DNA of 64,000 bases, taken from positions 2,518,001-2,582,000 of the forward strand of contig NC_022657.1 in the NCBI RefSeq assembly GCF_000494755.1. The letters are read 5' to 3'. Shown here piece by piece: positions 8,084-16,713 of this stretch. A program made the translations under genes and the position numbers. How positions within the stretch are numbered: the first letter of the stretch is position 1; each line of letters starts with the position of its first letter. The notes under the pieces were generated by a model. It searched no databases. It was not told where the DNA came from and saw only the letters and a list, made by a program, of their open reading frames with translations. The DNA is from Amorphoplanes friuliensis DSM 7358 (GTDB taxonomy: Bacteria; Actinomycetota; Actinomycetes; Mycobacteriales; Micromonosporaceae).

Positions 8084-9247
8084 CTACGACCGCAGGACCC
8101 GGGCGTTGAGCGCCATGTTCGCGGCGAACTGATCGTTGACCACCTGGTGGTCCTCGAGCCGGCGTTGCACCGCCGGGTCGGACCGTCCCAGCTTGACGAA
8201 GCCGTCGGAGAACCAGCCGTTGTCGCTGCCGGTGCCGTCCACGAAGTTGCGATAGGTCGTGCCACCGGGCCAGATCACCCGGGTCAGCAGGGCCGAGAAA
8301 CCGGCCAGGTCGGCGGCGGTCCACTGCCGGCCGCGGTCACGGGCCTCCACCACGTACGCCATGACGCCGTTGCCGTGGCTCACGTCCTGCCCCGGGCGCC
8401 GCGCCGAACCCCAGACGTCGCTCCAGAAGTACGCGGTCGGCTCGGCCGGGTTGCGCCGCATCTGCGCGCGCAGGCTGGAGCCGACACCGGGCACGTGCAG
8501 ATCGACGTTGTCGACGACCTGCTGATACCGCGTGCGGCGCCCGTCGTCGGTGGTGACCTGGGCGAGGTTCATCGCGATCAGCGCCCAGTGCGCGGCCATG
8601 TGCGTACGCTCGCGGTAGATGTTCTCGCCGGGACTGCGCGAGTACCACTTCTCGAAGATGTCGACCTCGGCGAAACGCAGCAGCCGCTCGTAGCGCTGGC
8701 GATAGGCCGCGTCGGCGAGCACCGCGGGCGCGTCGTGCATGGCAACCAGCAGCGCGGTCCCGTAACGCCAGAAGTAGCTCTCGTAGAGCGGGACCTCGTC
8801 ACCGCCCTGACCCGAGGCCGACGACGCCCAGCCGCGGTACTTGTCCTTGTATCCGCTGCTGCGCAGGGTGGAGGACACGACGGCCGAGGCGACCACGTTC
8901 TCGACGAACTCCAGCGCCCGGTCGAGATAGCGGCGCTGGTCGGTCGCCCGGAACATCGCCACACACGAGTCGACCGAGTACGACAGGTCGTAGTGGTCCC
9001 AGCTGTCCTTGGAGCGGCTCATCGGCAGGCTGTTCTCGTACTGGTAGTCCCAGCTGTCCATGAACACGGCGGTCCAGTGGCTGACCGGCTTGAGGTCGAT
9101 CGTGCCCGCGGCGGCGGTGGGTGCGGCCGGCAGCGGGTTCATCATCGGCAGCACGTCGGTGCTCGGTGAGGCGCTGGCAGCGGTCAGCGAGGCGAGCGCG
9201 AGCAGCAGCACACTGCGCCGCCCGATCTTGGCGTCCTTGGCGGTCAT
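8084..9247 (-). CDS. Tat-exported all-alpha (six-hairpin-like) protein of the polysaccharide locus
   Basis: 387 residues. The N-terminus has a twin-arginine signal (KIGRRSVLLLALASLTAASA), then a proline/alanine-rich linker to about residue 48. The rest is helix-rich with repeated aromatic-acidic motifs (SWDHYDLSYSVDSCVAMF, YESYFWRYGTALLVAMHD, THMAAHWALIAMN, DNGWFSDGFVKLG). This recalls the (alpha/alpha) toroids of polysaccharide lyases, uronyl epimerases and six-hairpin glycosidases. I infer a secreted polysaccharide-modifying or trimming enzyme but cannot name catalytic residues. Its start overlaps the stop of the Wzy-like gene by four bases (ATGA), so the two are translationally coupled. 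Confidence 0.75.
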   Translation of the reverse strand: MTAKDAKIGRRSVLLLALASLTAASASPSTDVLPMMNPLPAAPTAAAGTIDLKPVSHWTAVFMDSWDYQYENSLPMSRSKDSWDHYDLSYSVDSCVAMFRATDQRRYLDRALEFVENVVASAVVSSTLRSSGYKDKYRGWASSASGQGGDEVPLYESYFWRYGTALLVAMHDAPAVLADAAYRQRYERLLRFAEVDIFEKWYSRSPGENIYRERTHMAAHWALIAMNLAQVTTDDGRRTRYQQVVDNVDLHVPGVGSSLRAQMRRNPAEPTAYFWSDVWGSARRPGQDVSHGNGVMAYVVEARDRGRQWTAADLAGFSALLTRVIWPGGTTYRNFVDGTGSDNGWFSDGFVKLGRSDPAVQRRLEDHQVVNDQFAANMALNARVLRS

Positions 9248-10482
9248 CGTGCCACCACCGCCTTCTCCCGGGATTGGGCGTCCGCGAGTTCAGCGGGCGC
9301 GGGTACGACCGCGGCTCCGGCGGCCAGGGCGGCGAAGAGCCAGAACAGCCGGGCGTCGTAGTAGTCGCCGGAGAACAGGCTGCTCAGCCCGACAAAAACC
9401 GCGGCGGCGACACCGAGGCCGGTCAGCTGCGGGCGTACGCCGCCGCCGCGGACCGTGCGCGCCCACAGCACGACCGCCGTCGTCAGCAGCAGCATGCCCA
9501 GGAAACCGCCCTCGGCCGCGACACCCAGGACGTAGTTGTGCGGGTACTCGACGGCCTGGTTGACACCGATGAGGCCGTAGAAACCGTCGAGCCCGGCACC
9601 GGCCAGCGGATGCTCGACGGCCAGGCGCCACGCGGCCGCCCAGATGTCGGTGCGGTCGGAGAGGTAGTGCTGTTCGACGGTCTGCTCGACGAAGCGTTCC
9701 TGGAACAGGCTGGTGAACGCCGGCGGCGCGAACGCCCACACCACGGCCGTGGCCGCGACCAGCACCCCGAGGGCGGCGACGACAAAGCTCGTCCGCAGCC
9801 GCCGCCGGATCTTCCACAGCGCCGCGAGTCCCACGGCCACCCCGGCGAGCAGGCCCGCGCGGGAGCCGGACAGCACGGCGGCCAGCAGGAACAACGGGAT
9901 CACCAGCAACGGCAGGATGCGCCTGGTGAACAGGTAGAGCGCGATCGCGCTGATGACACCGAGGATCTCGATGCGCACGAAGACGTTGGGGCCACCGCCG
10001 AACGCCGAGTAGCGGCCCTGGTCGCCGGGGCCGTTGATGAACAGCGCGGCCAGCGCGAAGACGATCGCCGCGACGAAGAACAGCAGGAACGTCGTGCGCA
10101 CGACGATGGCCGGATCGCCCACCGTGTAGAAGTAGTAGGCCAGTGTGAGCACGCCCATGAGCACCAGGTCGAGCGTCTGCGGGCCGACCCGCGAAGCCTG
10201 CGGGGCCCACAGGCCCGAGGCGATCTGGAAGAGGAAGAACAGCACGGTCGCCACCAGCCAGCCCTCCGGCCGGTAGGCCCCGAGCGTCTTCGGCCGGCGG
10301 GCCATGTCCACGGTCAGCAGCACCAGCGCGGCGATCAGGCCGATCACGCGCAGGTCCACCCAGGCCAGATCGACGAAGCCGGCGCGGTCCAGGGTGAACC
10401 GGCCGCCGATGGCGACCAGGACCAGCACCAGGCCCGGAGCCAGAAAGACCCTCGGGGTACGCCACCAGCTCGTCAGGCTCAT
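9244..10482 (-). CDS. O-antigen ligase/Wzy-type polymerase membrane protein
   Basis: A 412-residue polytopic membrane protein with about 11-12 hydrophobic segments. The large extracytoplasmic loop in the C-terminal half contains SDRTDIWAAAWRLAVEHPLAGAG and EYPHNYVLGVAAEGG. The RxxxW...HPxxGxG and HN elements are the hallmark of the O-antigen ligase/Wzy superfamily, which polymerises or ligates undecaprenyl-linked repeat units outside the membrane. Start and stop codons overlap the flanking genes by four bases on both sides, so it is embedded in an operon with the Wzx-like flippase and the exported all-alpha protein. This is the probable polymerase of the locus. Confidence 0.88.
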   Translation of the reverse strand: MSLTSWWRTPRVFLAPGLVLVLVAIGGRFTLDRAGFVDLAWVDLRVIGLIAALVLLTVDMARRPKTLGAYRPEGWLVATVLFFLFQIASGLWAPQASRVGPQTLDLVLMGVLTLAYYFYTVGDPAIVVRTTFLLFFVAAIVFALAALFINGPGDQGRYSAFGGGPNVFVRIEILGVISAIALYLFTRRILPLLVIPLFLLAAVLSGSRAGLLAGVAVGLAALWKIRRRLRTSFVVAALGVLVAATAVVWAFAPPAFTSLFQERFVEQTVEQHYLSDRTDIWAAAWRLAVEHPLAGAGLDGFYGLIGVNQAVEYPHNYVLGVAAEGGFLGMLLLTTAVVLWARTVRGGGVRPQLTGLGVAAAVFVGLSSLFSGDYYDARLFWLFAALAAGAAVVPAPAELADAQSREKAVVAR

Positions 10483-11771
10483 GACACCGTCACCCGGTCC
10501 CGGGTGATCCGGCTGGTCACCAGCGCGAAGGCCAGGCAGGCGCCGTATCCCAGCAGCGATCCGTAGGCCGCGCCGAGGATGCCGTGCGCCGGGATCAGCA
10601 GCAGGTAGGCCGCGAAGCTGACCACGAAGCCGGTGATCTCGGCGGCCGAGACCAGTGCGCTGTGGCCCTTGGCGATGAGCAGGCCCAGGCTGATCCGCGA
10701 GACGGCGTAGAGCCCGGCCGCGGCGACCAGCGGCAGCACGACCACCTTGGCCGGGGCGTACTGCTCGCCGAAGATCGGCACGATCAGCAGGTAGAGGGCG
10801 CCGGCCGCGATGGGCGCGACGACCAGCGCGTAGACCGCGGCGGCGACGATGATCGGGCGGGTGTCCAGTCCCTCACCGCGGTGACTCGAGCGCCACTTCC
10901 CGAGCCGGGAGTCCGCGTACGCCCGCAGCGGCCACGCCAGCAGCTCGGTCATCGTCGCGACCGCGGCGTACAGGCCCAGCGCGGAGGTCGAGGCCAGCGC
11001 GGGCAGGGCGAGGCGGTCGACCCGCAGCATCGCCATGTTCGACAGCGCGGCGGGGAAGAGGGCGAGGCCTTCCTGGCGCACGACGCGGTTCTGGCCGGGC
11101 AGCACGGGGGTCTCGTCGCGCACCGGCAGGCGCAGCCAGATGACCACGTAGGCGAAGGTCGGCACCGCGCCGGAGAGCAGGTAGGCCGCGATCCACACGA
11201 CCGGGTGCGCCACGTCGGCGGTGAACAGCACCACCAGCAGCACGAGCAGCAGCAGCGACTCGACCACACGGGCGTAGAGGAACTCCGCGACCCGGCCGAC
11301 CGCGATGGCGACCGCGCGGGTGGCCAGGCTCGTCGCCTCGACCAGTGCGTAGGCCACGATCATGGCCACGATGGCCGGTCCGGGATTGAACCGCTGCGGC
11401 GCCACCGAGGTGAACACCGCGGCCGCCGCGATGCCGGCCAGAGCGGGGACAACCATCAGCTTCGCGTACGCGCGGACGGCGACCGCCGGCGCGACGTCGT
11501 GGTAGCTGGCGACGAAGCTGCGTTCGGTGCCGAGCAGCAGGACCTGGGTGGCCAGGTAGACGACCTGCAGCATCAGGGCGACCTCACCACGGCCGCTGGG
11601 ATTCAGCGCCCGGACCATCAGGATGTTGGCGGCCAGGGCGACACCACCGGTCAGCAGCTGCGAGGCGAGCAGCTGCACGAACGGCTCGCGGATCTGCCCG
11701 CGCAGCCAGCCGGCCGGGTCACCGCGGCGGGTGGGCGCGGGTGCCGGGCGTTCGGCCTGCAGCTCACTCAC
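10479..11771 (-). CDS. Wzx/MATE-like polysaccharide flippase
   Basis: A 430-residue membrane protein with about 12 transmembrane helices. It begins FVQLLASQLLTGGVALAANI after a 30-residue polar head, and has repeated small/hydrophobic helices and basic cytoplasmic loops (SRLGKWRSSHRG). This is the polysaccharide biosynthesis/MVF-type flippase architecture, exporting lipid-linked oligosaccharides across the membrane. I chose the GTG at 11771, which overlaps the upstream kinase-like stop (GTGAGTGA). A longer open frame lies inside the upstream gene. It works with the Wzy-like and Wzz-like neighbours. Confidence 0.85.
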   Translation of the reverse strand: MSELQAERPAPAPTRRGDPAGWLRGQIREPFVQLLASQLLTGGVALAANILMVRALNPSGRGEVALMLQVVYLATQVLLLGTERSFVASYHDVAPAVAVRAYAKLMVVPALAGIAAAAVFTSVAPQRFNPGPAIVAMIVAYALVEATSLATRAVAIAVGRVAEFLYARVVESLLLLVLLVVLFTADVAHPVVWIAAYLLSGAVPTFAYVVIWLRLPVRDETPVLPGQNRVVRQEGLALFPAALSNMAMLRVDRLALPALASTSALGLYAAVATMTELLAWPLRAYADSRLGKWRSSHRGEGLDTRPIIVAAAVYALVVAPIAAGALYLLIVPIFGEQYAPAKVVVLPLVAAAGLYAVSRISLGLLIAKGHSALVSAAEITGFVVSFAAYLLLIPAHGILGAAYGSLLGYGACLAFALVTSRITRDRVTVS

Positions 11772-13365
11772 CGGGCTGCCGCTTGTCGTCGGTGCCGTCG
11801 CGCTGCACGGGCAGCTTCGGCGCGGCGGCCGGCTCGGCGACGCGGGCCTGGCCGCGTACCGGCTCGGCGTCCTCGACCGGCTCGTCGTTCTTCTCCGGCG
11901 TGCCGACCGTGGCCTTGACGACCTGGGCGCGCCCGCGGATCGGGCCCTCGTAGGGGCGCACGACCATGGTGTCGTCGATGTTCTCCGCCGGGGCGTCGCC
12001 GGGGCGGGTGTCGCCGAAGAGCCGCGTGACCAGCTCCTGGTCGTGCGGCTGCGGCAGCTGCTCCCCGCGGTGCCAGGCTCCGCCGGTGGGCAGCTTGCGG
12101 GGCAGCGCGTTGAGCACGGCACCGGACAGCCGGGCACCGACCCGTTCGAGCAGGTCGGTCGAGCGCTGCACGTCGGCCGTCCGCGTGTGGTTGGCCCGGA
12201 CCACCAGCAGGGCGCTGTCGGTGACCTTGCTCAGCACGGCGGCGTCGGCAACACCGTGCAGCGGCGGCGCGTCGACCAGGACGATGTCGAAACGCTCGGT
12301 GAGATTGCGCAGGGTGGCGCCCAGCGTGGGCGAGGCCAGGATCTCGCCCGGGTCGGGTGCGTGGTCGCCGGAGGGCAGCACGGTCAGCCGGCCGTCGAGG
12401 GAGTCCTGCAGCACGTCGGGCACGCGCGCGGTGCCGGCGAGCACGTCGGCCAGGCCGCGGCTGGTGTCCAGCGACAGGTAGCGCCCGACTCCCGGCGTAC
12501 GCAAATTCGCGTCCACGAGCACGACCCGGGCGCCGGTCTCGGCCATCGCTATGGCCAGCCCGCAAGCCACCGCGGTGGTGCCCTCCTTCTCGTGCGAGCC
12601 GGTGAGCAGCAGCGAGGTTCCCCGCGTACCGGGGCGTTTGAGTCCGGAGATGTCGGGGAGCAGGCTGCGCAACCGCCGGAAGGCCTCAGCGAGCGCCTCG
12701 TCGGGGTAACCGTCGCGGCCCGAGCGGCCGCCGATGGAGATGACGCCGACCGAACCGAGACCGAGGCGGCGCAGGTCGTCCTCGTCGTTGACGGTCTTGC
12801 GGGTCGCCTCGCGGACCGCGACGGCAACCGCGCCCAGCAGCAGCCCGAGCACCGCCGAGAAGGCGATGTTGCGCAGCAGGTTGCCGGGCTCGCGGACGGT
12901 GACGGGGTTCTGCGCGATCGAGACCGAGGGCCGCGGGCCGTCGGTCGCCGCACCCGGCGGGTCCAGCTGCTTGGCCAGGCCGACCAGCGCGGTGGTGGCA
13001 CTGGTGACGATCTTCTCGCTGCGCTCCTGCGAGGAGTCGCTGGCCGAGACCACCAGCAGGTCGGTGCCTTCCTGCACCTGCGCGGACAGGCTCTGCTGGA
13101 CCTGCGCGCTGGTCAGGCCGCCGCCGAGCGCCTTGACCACGGTGTCGGCGACCCGCGGCCCGGTGAGCAGCGCGATGTAGGAGTTCAGCCGGCTGGCCTT
13201 GGCGTCCGGGTCACCGGTGCCGGTGGTGACGAACAGAACCATCGACGACCGGTACGCGGGTTGCGCGGTCAGCGTCAGGCCCGCGGCGACACCGGCGAGC
13301 AGCACCGGCACGACGATCCACACCCACCGGCGCCGGCAGGCCCGCACATACTCACGCAGTTCCAC
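11764..13365 (-). CDS. Wzz/BY-kinase-like chain-length determinant with degenerate Walker A
   Basis: A 533-residue fusion. Residues 1-185 are a Wzz domain with membrane helices near 15-33 and 167-185. Residues about 225-430 are a CpsD/Wzc-type ATPase. The Walker A' (VVLVDANLRTP, 281-291) and Walker B (IVLVDAP, 361-367) are recognisable. The P-loop, however, reads TGSHEKEGTTAVA, so threonine occupies the place of the invariant GK(S/T) lysine. The C-terminal ~100 residues are polar and have no tyrosine cluster. Such proteins set polysaccharide chain length through phosphorylation cycles; this one may act as a pseudokinase scaffold. Its last 8 bases overlap the flippase start. Confidence 0.87.
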   Translation of the reverse strand: MELREYVRACRRRWVWIVVPVLLAGVAAGLTLTAQPAYRSSMVLFVTTGTGDPDAKASRLNSYIALLTGPRVADTVVKALGGGLTSAQVQQSLSAQVQEGTDLLVVSASDSSQERSEKIVTSATTALVGLAKQLDPPGAATDGPRPSVSIAQNPVTVREPGNLLRNIAFSAVLGLLLGAVAVAVREATRKTVNDEDDLRRLGLGSVGVISIGGRSGRDGYPDEALAEAFRRLRSLLPDISGLKRPGTRGTSLLLTGSHEKEGTTAVACGLAIAMAETGARVVLVDANLRTPGVGRYLSLDTSRGLADVLAGTARVPDVLQDSLDGRLTVLPSGDHAPDPGEILASPTLGATLRNLTERFDIVLVDAPPLHGVADAAVLSKVTDSALLVVRANHTRTADVQRSTDLLERVGARLSGAVLNALPRKLPTGGAWHRGEQLPQPHDQELVTRLFGDTRPGDAPAENIDDTMVVRPYEGPIRGRAQVVKATVGTPEKNDEPVEDAEPVRGQARVAEPAAAPKLPVQRDGTDDKRQPGE

Positions 13366-13383
13366 GTCTGGTCTCCTGGATCG

Positions 13384-14646
13384 TTACGACTGCTCGGACA
13401 GGGCCGCGCGGGTCGCGGTCCGGCGGCCCCGGCGCCCGGAGGCGGCGGCGCGGTTCAGCACGGATTCGAAGCGGTCGAAGAGCAGGTCCCGGGAGAACTG
13501 CTCGACGGCCAGGGTGTGCGCAGCCGTGCGCGCCTGCTGCAGCCAGGTCTCGTCGCGCAGGTGCCCGGCCAGTTGCGCGGCCGCGGCGTCGGTGTCCTCG
13601 GGGTGCAGGACCAGCCCGGCGCCGGTCTCGCGCAGCAGGTCGCTCTGCCAGCCGCCGTAGTTGATGGCGATCGGCCGGGACGCGGCGAGCGCGTCGAAGA
13701 ACTTGTTGGCGGAGTTCTCCCACAGGGCGCGGATGGGCCGCACGAAGCTGGTCGACATGGTGGCCGCACCGAGGATCACCGGCAGGTCGGCCTTGGGCAC
13801 CTTCTCCCACATGTGCACGCTGCGGTCGAGCAGGCCGTAACCCGTGGCGAGCCGGCGGGTGTCCTCCCACTCCTTGCCGTGCCCGACGATGAGGAACTGC
13901 ACCTCCGGGTCGAGCTCACGCATCCGGCGGGCCGCGCGGACCAGGTAGCCGACACCGTTGACGGCGCCGAGCGCTCCGGTGTAGACGACCAGGGGCCGGT
14001 CACCCAGCCACCGGTTCTCGGCCCGGAAGCGTTGCACCGCAGCAGGTTCGACGGCGAAGAGGTCGAGGTCGGCGGCGTTCGGGATGACGGTGGTGCGGGT
14101 GCCCGGACGCCGGGCGGTGACGCCGGCGGCCATCCCGGGGGAGAGCGCGACGACCTCCTCGGCGTTGCGGTAGGCGAAGTTCGCCAGTGCACCGGCGAGG
14201 CGGCGCAGCACCGGGTTGCGCAGCGCGCCCATCTCGATCGGCACCTCGGGCCACAGGTCGCGGACCTCGAAGACGAACGGCACGCGGCGCAGCTTGGCGG
14301 CGATGACACCGGGCACCGCGACGGTCAGCGGGGTGCTGGTGGCGAAGACCAGGTCCGCCTTGAGCTTGGCGGCCCGGGCCGTGGCCAGAGCCATGAACTC
14401 CCCGAACGCGCGCAGCCGCCGCGTGAAGGACATGTTGTTGGAGTACGGCACGGAGAACCAGTGCACGTTCACGCCGTCGTCGTCGGTACGCCGCCAGCCC
14501 AGTGAGCGTTTGCCCGGGGTGATGTCGGTGGTGATGACGTGGACCTCGTGCCCGCGGGCGACCAGCCGGCGGGCCTGCTCGTAGGAGCGGATGCCACCGG
14601 TCATCTGCGGATTGCAGTAGTACTGGTGGATGTAGACGATGCGCAT
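13384..14646 (-). CDS. Glycosyltransferase, GT4-type
   Basis: A 420-residue GT-B glycosyltransferase. The N-terminal donor-free domain opens MRIVYIHQYYCNPQMTGGIR, with the glycine loop for the acceptor side. The C-terminal domain has VVIPNAADLDLF-type and VVYTGALGAVNGVGYLVRAA segments and ends with the HPEDTDAAAAQLA helix; the ALWENSANKFFDALAASRP stretch corresponds to the GT4 ExxGxxxxE region. The start is the ATG at 14646. A GTG at 14655 overlapping the upstream stop is possible and would add three residues. It is the only glycosyltransferase in the visible locus, so other sugars and the priming phosphosugar transferase must be supplied elsewhere. Confidence 0.9.
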   Translation of the reverse strand: MRIVYIHQYYCNPQMTGGIRSYEQARRLVARGHEVHVITTDITPGKRSLGWRRTDDDGVNVHWFSVPYSNNMSFTRRLRAFGEFMALATARAAKLKADLVFATSTPLTVAVPGVIAAKLRRVPFVFEVRDLWPEVPIEMGALRNPVLRRLAGALANFAYRNAEEVVALSPGMAAGVTARRPGTRTTVIPNAADLDLFAVEPAAVQRFRAENRWLGDRPLVVYTGALGAVNGVGYLVRAARRMRELDPEVQFLIVGHGKEWEDTRRLATGYGLLDRSVHMWEKVPKADLPVILGAATMSTSFVRPIRALWENSANKFFDALAASRPIAINYGGWQSDLLRETGAGLVLHPEDTDAAAAQLAGHLRDETWLQQARTAAHTLAVEQFSRDLLFDRFESVLNRAAASGRRGRRTATRAALSEQS

Positions 14647-14651
14647 CGCGC

Positions 14652-15779
14652 TCACCGCCCGTCCCGCACGGCGTCCACGACACGCCGGCGGTCCTCGTCG
14701 GTCAGGGCCGAACCGCTGGGCAGGCACAGTCCGCGCCGGAACACGTCCGCGCTGACCTCACCGCCGCGCATCACGCAGTCCTGGAAGAGCGGCTGCAGAT
14801 GCATGGGCTTCCAGGTCGGGCGGGCCTCGATGTTCTGCGCGCCGAGGTGCTCGAGGATGGCGTCGCGGCTGGCCCCGAACTCCTCGGCGTCGACCAGCAG
14901 GCAGGTGAGCCACCAGTTCGGGGTGCCGTAGTCGGCGACCGGCATGAAGGTCAGGCCGGGCAGATCGCCCAGCGCGTCACGGTAGAACTCCGCGGTCTGC
15001 GTGCGGGCGGCGATCAGCTCGTCGAGCCGCTGCACCTGGCCGCGGCCGACGGCGGCGAGCAGGTTGCTCAGCCGGTAGTTGTAGCCGACCGTGCGGTGCT
15101 CGTAGTGCGGGAACGGCTCGCGGGCCTGCGTCGCGAGGTGCCGCGTCTGCGTCGCCACCCGGCCGTCGTCGGTGACCAGCATGCCACCGCCGCCGGTCGT
15201 GATGATCTTGTTGCCGTTGAAGGACAGCACCCCGGCCAGCCCGAAGGACCCCGCAGCCCGCCCCCGGTACGTCGCACCGAGCGCTTCCGCGGCGTCCTCG
15301 ATCAACGCGACGCCGTAGCGGTCACAGGCGTCGAGCAGGGGCCCGTAGTCGGCGCACTGGCCGTACATGTCGACGGTGATCACCGCGCGCGGCAGCTGGC
15401 CGCGGGCGGCCCGGCTGCGCAGCTCGTCGGCGACCAGTCCCGGGTCGACGTTCCAGCTCGCGGCTGTGCTGTCGAGAAAGATCGGGCGGGCGCCGAGATA
15501 CATGACCGCGTTGGCGGTCGCGGCGAAGGTGAACGAGGGCACCAGCACGGTGTCGCCGCGGCGCACGCCGGCCGCGACCAGCGCCAGGTGCAGCGCGGCG
15601 GTGCCGCTGCTGAGCGCGATCGCGTGGCGCACGCCGACCAGCTCGGCGACCTGAGCCTCGAACGCGTCCAGGTCCGGCCCGACCGGGGCGACCCAGTTGG
15701 AGTCGAACGCCTCCAGCAGCAGCTTGCGTTCCAGGTCGCTGACGTCGGGCGGCGAGAGGTAGATGCGGGTGTCAGTCAT
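14652..15779 (-). CDS. DegT/DnrJ/EryC1-family PLP aminotransferase
   Basis: A 375-residue sugar-type aminotransferase. The PLP-binding lysine is K191 in SFNGNKIITTGGGGM, the cofactor-ring aspartate is D162 in IEDAAEALGA, and the phosphate-binding SSGTAALH loop is at 58-65. The family transaminates nucleotide-linked keto-sugars using glutamate. The length and the GNK motif fit the branch that makes amino sugars for surface glycans (PglE/ArnB-like). It overlaps the polysaccharide deacetylase gene by 8 bases and sits directly before the glycosyltransferase. It would supply an amino-sugar building block, possibly the acceptor for a FemAB-type acylation (inference). Confidence 0.93.
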   Translation of the reverse strand: MTDTRIYLSPPDVSDLERKLLLEAFDSNWVAPVGPDLDAFEAQVAELVGVRHAIALSSGTAALHLALVAAGVRRGDTVLVPSFTFAATANAVMYLGARPIFLDSTAASWNVDPGLVADELRSRAARGQLPRAVITVDMYGQCADYGPLLDACDRYGVALIEDAAEALGATYRGRAAGSFGLAGVLSFNGNKIITTGGGGMLVTDDGRVATQTRHLATQAREPFPHYEHRTVGYNYRLSNLLAAVGRGQVQRLDELIAARTQTAEFYRDALGDLPGLTFMPVADYGTPNWWLTCLLVDAEEFGASRDAILEHLGAQNIEARPTWKPMHLQPLFQDCVMRGGEVSADVFRRGLCLPSGSALTDEDRRRVVDAVRDGR

Positions 15780-16548
15780 GGACGCGCGTCCTCACGGCCC
15801 AGAGCGGCCAGGCCGGGTGCAGGCCTTGGCGCTGGATGAACATCGGCGAGTCACCGGGCAGCATCGGCGCCCGCAGGGTGCTGGCGAAGCTGCGGTAACC
15901 GGCCTCACGGGCGGCGCTGACCTCACGGTCGCCGTAATCGACCAGACTGCCGTAGGGGGCGGCGAAGTCGCGGACCTCGACACCGAGCTCCTGCTCGAGC
16001 CGGTCCTTGGAGAACCGGATCTCGTGCAGCGAGGCGGCATCGTCCTGGTCGGCCAGCCGCTGGTGGGTGACGGTGTGCGAACCGAACTGGAAGCCCTGCG
16101 CGAGCAGATCACGCAGGTCCGGCCAGGTGAGGTTGCCCGTCTGCCCGACCAGCCCGGTGGTGACGAAGAAGGTCGCCGGCACCCGCAGCTCGCGCAGCAT
16201 CGGAGCGACCACGTCACGCCAGCTCAGGTGCGCGTCGTCGAAGGACAGGCAGAACATCGGCCCGCTCAGGTCGCGGCGCCCGGCGAGGACCTCCAGGGCC
16301 TCGTCCCAGGTGACCATGGGCCCCAGCCTCTTGAAACTCTGCAGGTGGCGGCGCAGGTCACCGGCGTACTCCGGCAGGACGTCGTGGTAGAAGGGGAAGT
16401 ACAGCCCCGTACTGGTCGGCAGGCGGCGGAACATCCCCGCCGGCGCCAGCACCCGGCCCTGGATCCGTGGCCGCGCCCGCAGTTGGCTGCGCAGTCCCAG
16501 CTCGTTCAGGTGGCGCTTGATCCGGGTCTGTGACTCCACGCCCGGCAC
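15772..16548 (-). CDS. Polysaccharide deacetylase (NodB-like)
   Basis: A 258-residue carbohydrate esterase 4-type protein. Motif 1 is LSFDDAH (Asp104 general base, Asp105 metal ligand; the usual FDDG has Ala), motif 2 is SHTVTHQRL (His158, His162), and a FAAPYGSLVDYG segment corresponds to motif 3 without its arginine. It has no signal peptide, so it would act at the membrane face or on a lipid-linked precursor. It is the first gene of the minus-strand polysaccharide operon. The start is a GTG at 16548 very close to GGGAGG; a GTG at 16539 has better spacing and would drop three residues. It overlaps the aminotransferase by 8 bases. Confidence 0.88.
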   Translation of the reverse strand: MPGVESQTRIKRHLNELGLRSQLRARPRIQGRVLAPAGMFRRLPTSTGLYFPFYHDVLPEYAGDLRRHLQSFKRLGPMVTWDEALEVLAGRRDLSGPMFCLSFDDAHLSWRDVVAPMLRELRVPATFFVTTGLVGQTGNLTWPDLRDLLAQGFQFGSHTVTHQRLADQDDAASLHEIRFSKDRLEQELGVEVRDFAAPYGSLVDYGDREVSAAREAGYRSFASTLRAPMLPGDSPMFIQRQGLHPAWPLWAVRTRVHD

Positions 16549-16713
16549 CCCTCCCGCTCGTCGGCTTTTCTCGGTCCGTCCACCCTCGCAAAGGTGCGGG
16601 GCCCGGCGTCAGTAGCAATTGTCATAAGGAACGTGAGGAAGCTTCACGTCAATTTTCGGGGCCTTGCACAATGTTGTTCGGGCGAGGCATCATCCGGCTC
16701 GAGGGGTGATTAC
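16549..16713. promoter_or_regulatory. Divergent promoter region of the polysaccharide locus
   Basis: This 165-base gap separates the deacetylase and the second FemAB gene, and so must hold the promoters of both. It is locally AT-richer than the coding DNA (for example AGTAGCAATTGTCATAAGG near 16611-16629 and GTCAATTTTCG near 16649). I could not assign a confident -35/-10 pair or operator. Confidence 0.45.

Noticed and set aside
11623..14505. Very long open frame on the plus strand across the Wzx/Wzz/glycosyltransferase genes
   Set aside because: It is a GC-frame shadow of the minus-strand genes. The translation is low-complexity Arg/Gly/Ala/His-rich with no domains, while the opposite strand encodes clear protein families.
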